Source: Planctomycetales bacterium (GTDB lineage Bacteria; Planctomycetota; Planctomycetia; Pirellulales; Thermoguttaceae). From it: DNA of 5,676 nt. This document shows positions 1 to 5,676 of this stretch, in pieces. Position numbers and translations under genes: made by a program. Within the stretch, counting starts at the first letter, position 1; every line of letters begins with the position of its first letter. Below the pieces are notes generated by a model. The model had not been told where the DNA came from. It saw only the letters and a program-made list of their open reading frames with translations, and searched no databases. The stretch covers positions 1 through 5,676 of the forward strand of contig SKJM01000417.1 of the NCBI GenBank assembly GCA_007122045.1, read 5' to 3'.

Positions 1-3389
<3,389 letters not shown>

Positions 3390-3397
3390 GGCGGCAA

Positions 3398-3403
3398 CTC
3401 CTT
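3398..3403 (-). promoter_or_regulatory. Shine-Dalgarno sequence of rpoC
   Basis: The minus strand reads AAGGAG here, a strong match to the anti-Shine-Dalgarno end of 16S rRNA. Eight bases separate it from the GTG at 3387-3389. It decides the rpoC start: no ATG lies close by, and the protein from this GTG runs straight into the conserved beta' N-terminus ([20 protein letters not shown]). Confidence 0.88.
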
Positions 3404-3435
3404 GGGGAGTGGGTCTGGGTACTGGAATCCGAAGC

Positions 3436-3449
3436 GACCGGCCTCGGTC
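3436..3449 (-). repeat. Small inverted repeat (5-bp stem) upstream of the rpoC ribosome binding site
   Basis: GACCG and CGGTC can pair around a four-base loop. The element ends about 32 bases before the rpoC Shine-Dalgarno sequence. Five pairs is weak support on its own; it is listed because it is the third stem in a row within the same short spacer. Confidence 0.25.
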
Positions 3450-3461
3450 CGGCGGCTGGGG

Positions 3462-3479
3462 CGTCGCCGGGGGGCGACG
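3462..3479 (-). repeat. Inverted repeat (7-bp stem, 4-base loop) in the rpoB-rpoC spacer
   Basis: CGTCGCC and GGCGACG pair perfectly around a four-base loop, all-C in the transcript. The stem is entirely G:C apart from one A:U pair, so it should be stable in RNA. No U-tract follows. It lies mid-spacer, about 58 bases upstream of the rpoC Shine-Dalgarno sequence. With this base composition, short stems also arise by chance. Confidence 0.45.
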
Positions 3480-3530
3480 GGGGCGGGACCGTCTTGCCGG
3501 GACGTCCCCGCGGGTGCTCGGCCCGGCGCC

Positions 3531-3558
3531 CCTCCCGCTCGCACCCCGAAGCGGGAGG
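3531..3558 (-). repeat. Inverted repeat (9-bp perfect stem) just after the rpoB stop
   Basis: CCTCCCGCT and AGCGGGAGG form a perfect nine-base-pair stem around a ten-base loop, which can be partly closed by three more pairs if one base is bulged. In the transcript it begins seven bases after the rpoB TGA. No run of U follows, so it does not look like a canonical intrinsic terminator; it could be an attenuator, a pause or processing site, or a 3' stabiliser. The sequence shows only the pairing potential. Confidence 0.6.
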
Positions 3559-3565
3559 CCGGAGG

Positions 3566-5676
3566 TCAAAGCCTCGCCTTCTCGAGTTGCATGTTCAGTG
3601 CGAGGCCGCGGATCTCGTTGGTGAGCACGTCGAAGCTGGCCGGCGTTCCGGCCTCGAGCGTGTTCTCGCCCTTGACCATGGCCTCGTAGATCTTGGTGCG
3701 CCCTTCCACGTCGTCGCTCTTGACGGTCAGCAGCTCCTGGAGGATGTACGCGGCGCCGTAGGCTTCCAGCGCCCAGACCTCCATCTCGCCGAATCGCTGC
3801 CCGCCAAACCGGGCCTTGCCGCCCAGCGGCTGCTGCGTGATGAGCGAGTAGGGGCCCGTGCTGCGGGCGTGGACCTTGTCGTCGACCAGGTGGTGCAGTT
3901 TGAGCATGTAAATGTAGCCGACCGTGGACAACTGCTCGAAGGCTTCGCCGGTGCGCCCGTCGTAAAGCTGGGCCTTCCCGGTGTTGGGCAGGCCGGCTTC
4001 TTCGAGCGCTTCTTGGATGTCGTCCTCGCTGGCGCCGTCGAAAACCGGGGTGACGGCCTGGAACCGGAGCGCGGCGGCGGCCCAGCCCAGGTGCGTCTCC
4101 AGAATCTGCCCCACGTTCATGCGGCTGGGCACCCCCAAGGGGTTCAGCAGGATTTGCACCGGCGTGCCGTCGGCCAGGAAGGGCATTTCCTCTTTCGGCA
4201 GGATCTTGGCGATAACACCCTTGTTGCCGTGGCGGCCGGCCATCTTGTCGCCGACGGAAATGACCCGCTTCGCGGCGATGTACACCTTGACCATCTGCAA
4301 AACGCCGCTGCGCAACTCATCGCCCCGCTTCATGGAGTTGAGCCGTCGCTCCTTGGCGTCGATCGCCAGCTCGACGCTCGGCCAGACGGTCTTGTAGATG
4401 TTCTCCACCTCCTCGCGGCGTTGCGGGCTGCGAAGGTCGAGGCGGTCGAGCTTGAACTGTTGGGCCTGCTCGGCCACGTAGCGGTGCTCCTGGCCTTCAA
4501 CCAGGGGGTTGTCGTCCTCGTCCTTCAGGGGGCACTCGAGGACGGCTTCGATTTGGGCCACCAGTTCGCCGAAGGCCATGGCGATGTGCGCATTCCCCTC
4601 GTCCTCGGCCTCCTTCAAGCCGGCCTCGAACGCCTTCCGCTCCTCCTCGGACAGGCTCATGCGGCGCGAGAACTTCTGGGTGTGGATGACGATTCCCTCG
4701 ACGCCGGAGGGCACCTCGAGCGAATCGTTCTTCACGTCCTCGCCGGCGCGGCCGAAGATGGCGTGCAGGAGCTTCTCCTCCGGGGTCAGTTCGGTCTTCG
4801 ACTTCGGCGACACCTTGCCCACCAAGACGTCACCCGGCTGCACGTACGTGCCCACGCGCACGATGCCCGACTCGTCGAGGTTCCGCAGCATGCGCTCGCC
4901 GACGTTGGGGATGTCGCGGGTGAACTCCTCGCGTCCGAGTTTGGTTTCCCGGATTTCGACGTCGAACTCCTCGATATGGATCGAGGTGTAGGTGTCGTTC
5001 TCGACGAGTTCCTCGCTGATGATGATGGCGTCCTCGAAGTTGAAGCCGTCCCAGGCCATGAAGGCGGCCAGCACGTTGCGCCCCAGGGCCAGCTCGCCGG
5101 CATTGGTCGCCGCGCCGTCGGCAATCACCTGGCCCTTCTCCACCTTCTCGCCGGGGCGGACAATCGGCCTCTGGTTCTGGCAGGTGCGTTCGTTCAGCCC
5201 GACGAACTTGCGCAGCGGGTAAATGTCGGCCCCGATTTCGATGCGGTTGGCGTCGACGTAGGTGACGGTACCTTTGCGGCGGGCGCGGACGATCATGCTG
5301 GAGTTTCGGGCGGCGTCTCTTTCGAGGCCGGTGGAGACCAGCGGCGGCTCGGTGACCAGCAGGGGGACGGCCTGCCGCTGCATGTTGGCGCCCATCAAGG
5401 CCCGGTTGGCGTCGTCGTGCTCGAGGAAGGGGATGAGCCCGGCCGAAACGCCCACCATCTGGCAGGCGGCGATGTCGATGTACTGGACGCGGTCGATGGG
5501 CATCATGGCGACGTCGCCGCGGTGCCGGGCGATGAGCCGCTCTCCGACCAGCGAGCCGTCCTTCATGGGCGCGTCGGCCGGGGCCAGGACGGCCTCGTGC
5601 TCCTGGTCGGCCCGCAACCATTCCACCGCGTCGGTCAACTTCCCGTCCTCGACCTTCTGGTAGGGGGCCGCGAGGA
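3566..5676 (-). CDS. rpoB: DNA-directed RNA polymerase subunit beta, C-terminal part (5' end outside window)
   Basis: This is the beta subunit of core RNA polymerase, which forms one side of the active-site cleft and acts in the cytoplasm with alpha2, beta' and omega. The window holds 702 full sense codons and a TGA stop (3566-3568); the frame is open to the right edge. The first residues, [11 protein letters not shown], align with E. coli beta near residue 587, so the main rifampicin cluster lies outside. Visible motifs: [25 protein letters not shown] segment (the Arg matching E. coli R687 at 5375-5377); GFNFED with the acidic pair at 5030-5035; [10 protein letters not shown] with its first Lys at 4244-4246 (E. 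coli K1065, K1073); [40 protein letters not shown] near the C-terminus. An acidic helical insert lies between FSRR and MKRGDELR, like the E. coli insert at this place. The linker before TPVFDGA is much shorter than in E. coli. A TTG at 5638 is an internal Leu, not a start. Identification is firm; the planctomycete affiliation is inference. Confidence 0.98.
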   Translation of the reverse strand, partial: LAAPYQKVEDGKLTDAVEWLRADQEHEAVLAPADAPMKDGSLVGERLIARHRGDVAMMPIDRVQYIDIAACQMVGVSAGLIPFLEHDDANRALMGANMQRQAVPLLVTEPPLVSTGLERDAARNSSMIVRARRKGTVTYVDANRIEIGADIYPLRKFVGLNERTCQNQRPIVRPGEKVEKGQVIADGAATNAGELALGRNVLAAFMAWDGFNFEDAIIISEELVENDTYTSIHIEEFDVEIRETKLGREEFTRDIPNVGERMLRNLDESGIVRVGTYVQPGDVLVGKVSPKSKTELTPEEKLLHAIFGRAGEDVKNDSLEVPSGVEGIVIHTQKFSRRMSLSEEERKAFEAGLKEAEDEGNAHIAMAFGELVAQIEAVLECPLKDEDDNPLVEGQEHRYVAEQAQQFKLDRLDLRSPQRREEVENIYKTVWPSVELAIDAKERRLNSMKRGDELRSGVLQMVKVYIAAKRVISVGDKMAGRHGNKGVIAKILPKEEMPFLADGTPVQILLNPLGVPSRMNVGQILETHLGWAAAALRFQAVTPVFDGASEDDIQEALEEAGLPNTGKAQLYDGRTGEAFEQLSTVGYIYMLKLHHLVDDKVHARSTGPYSLITQQPLGGKARFGGQRFGEMEVWALEAYGAAYILQELLTVKSDDVEGRTKIYEAMVKGENTLEAGTPASFDVLTNEIRGLALNMQLEKARL

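Larger units (their letters stand above)
3390..3565 (-). other. rpoB-rpoC intergenic spacer, G+C-rich and rich in inverted repeats
   Basis: This stretch of 176 bases separates the rpoB stop from the rpoC start; 138 of the bases are G or C by my count. It holds at least three short inverted repeats, two self-complementary words (GGGACGTCCC at 3499-3508 and CCCGCGGG at 3507-3514) and, at its downstream end, the rpoC ribosome binding site. I see no promoter-like -35/-10 pair and no T-tract that would make a rho-independent terminator, so read-through from rpoB into rpoC is expected. The role of the structure is unknown. Confidence 0.75.

Noticed and set aside
3429..3553. Eight-base direct repeat CCGAAGCG at 3429-3436 and 3546-3553 in the spacer
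   Set aside because: It is short and of the kind expected by chance in G+C-rich DNA. No insertion-sequence ends or other sign of a mobile element accompany it.
3390..3565. A rho-independent terminator or a separate promoter between rpoB and rpoC
   Set aside because: The stems lack a following U-tract, and no convincing -35/-10 pair is visible in this 78% G+C stretch.
4830..5621. A 263-residue minus-strand open reading frame inside rpoB
   Set aside because: It is an Arg-rich out-of-frame shadow of rpoB, which is conserved throughout this stretch.
5636..5638. TTG at 5638 as the start of the beta subunit
   Set aside because: The frame continues upstream to the window edge and encodes the family-conserved segment [10 protein letters not shown], so this TTG is an internal Leu codon.

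Overview
The window holds two genes of the core RNA polymerase, both on the minus strand. From the right edge to the left, in the direction of transcription, these are the 3' half of rpoB (beta subunit, 3566-5676), a 176-base G+C-rich spacer (3390-3565), and the 5' part of rpoC (beta' subunit, 1-3389). Both genes run off the window: rpoB lacks its 5' end and rpoC lacks its 3' end. Both reading frames look intact, and every conserved catalytic and zinc-binding motif that I checked is present.

The organism is a G+C-rich bacterium. The beta' N-terminus and the lineage-specific inserts in both subunits (a trigger-loop insert in beta' and a helical, acidic insert in beta) most resemble what I remember of Planctomycetota, near the Pirellula/Rhodopirellula group. 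That placement is from memory of family sequences, not a search, so it is moderate-confidence inference.

Layout: 5676-3566 encodes beta from about E. coli residue 587 to its natural C-terminus, including the GFNFED and [10 protein letters not shown] active-site segments. 3565-3390 is non-coding; it has several short inverted repeats and ends in a strong Shine-Dalgarno sequence. 3389-1 encodes beta' from a GTG start through the N-terminal zinc ribbon, clamp helices, NADFDGD catalytic loop, bridge helix, second zinc site, trigger loop and the trigger-loop insert, stopping shortly after the DITGGLPRV motif.

The two subunits together form the catalytic cleft, and the shared orientation with no visible terminator fits one transcript. 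The window looks like ordinary housekeeping DNA, and I found no novel system in it. The most unusual part is the spacer: it is structured, and it stays open in the rpoB frame up to a stop codon that overlaps the rpoC start. The long plus-strand reading frame opposite rpoC is a codon-usage shadow.
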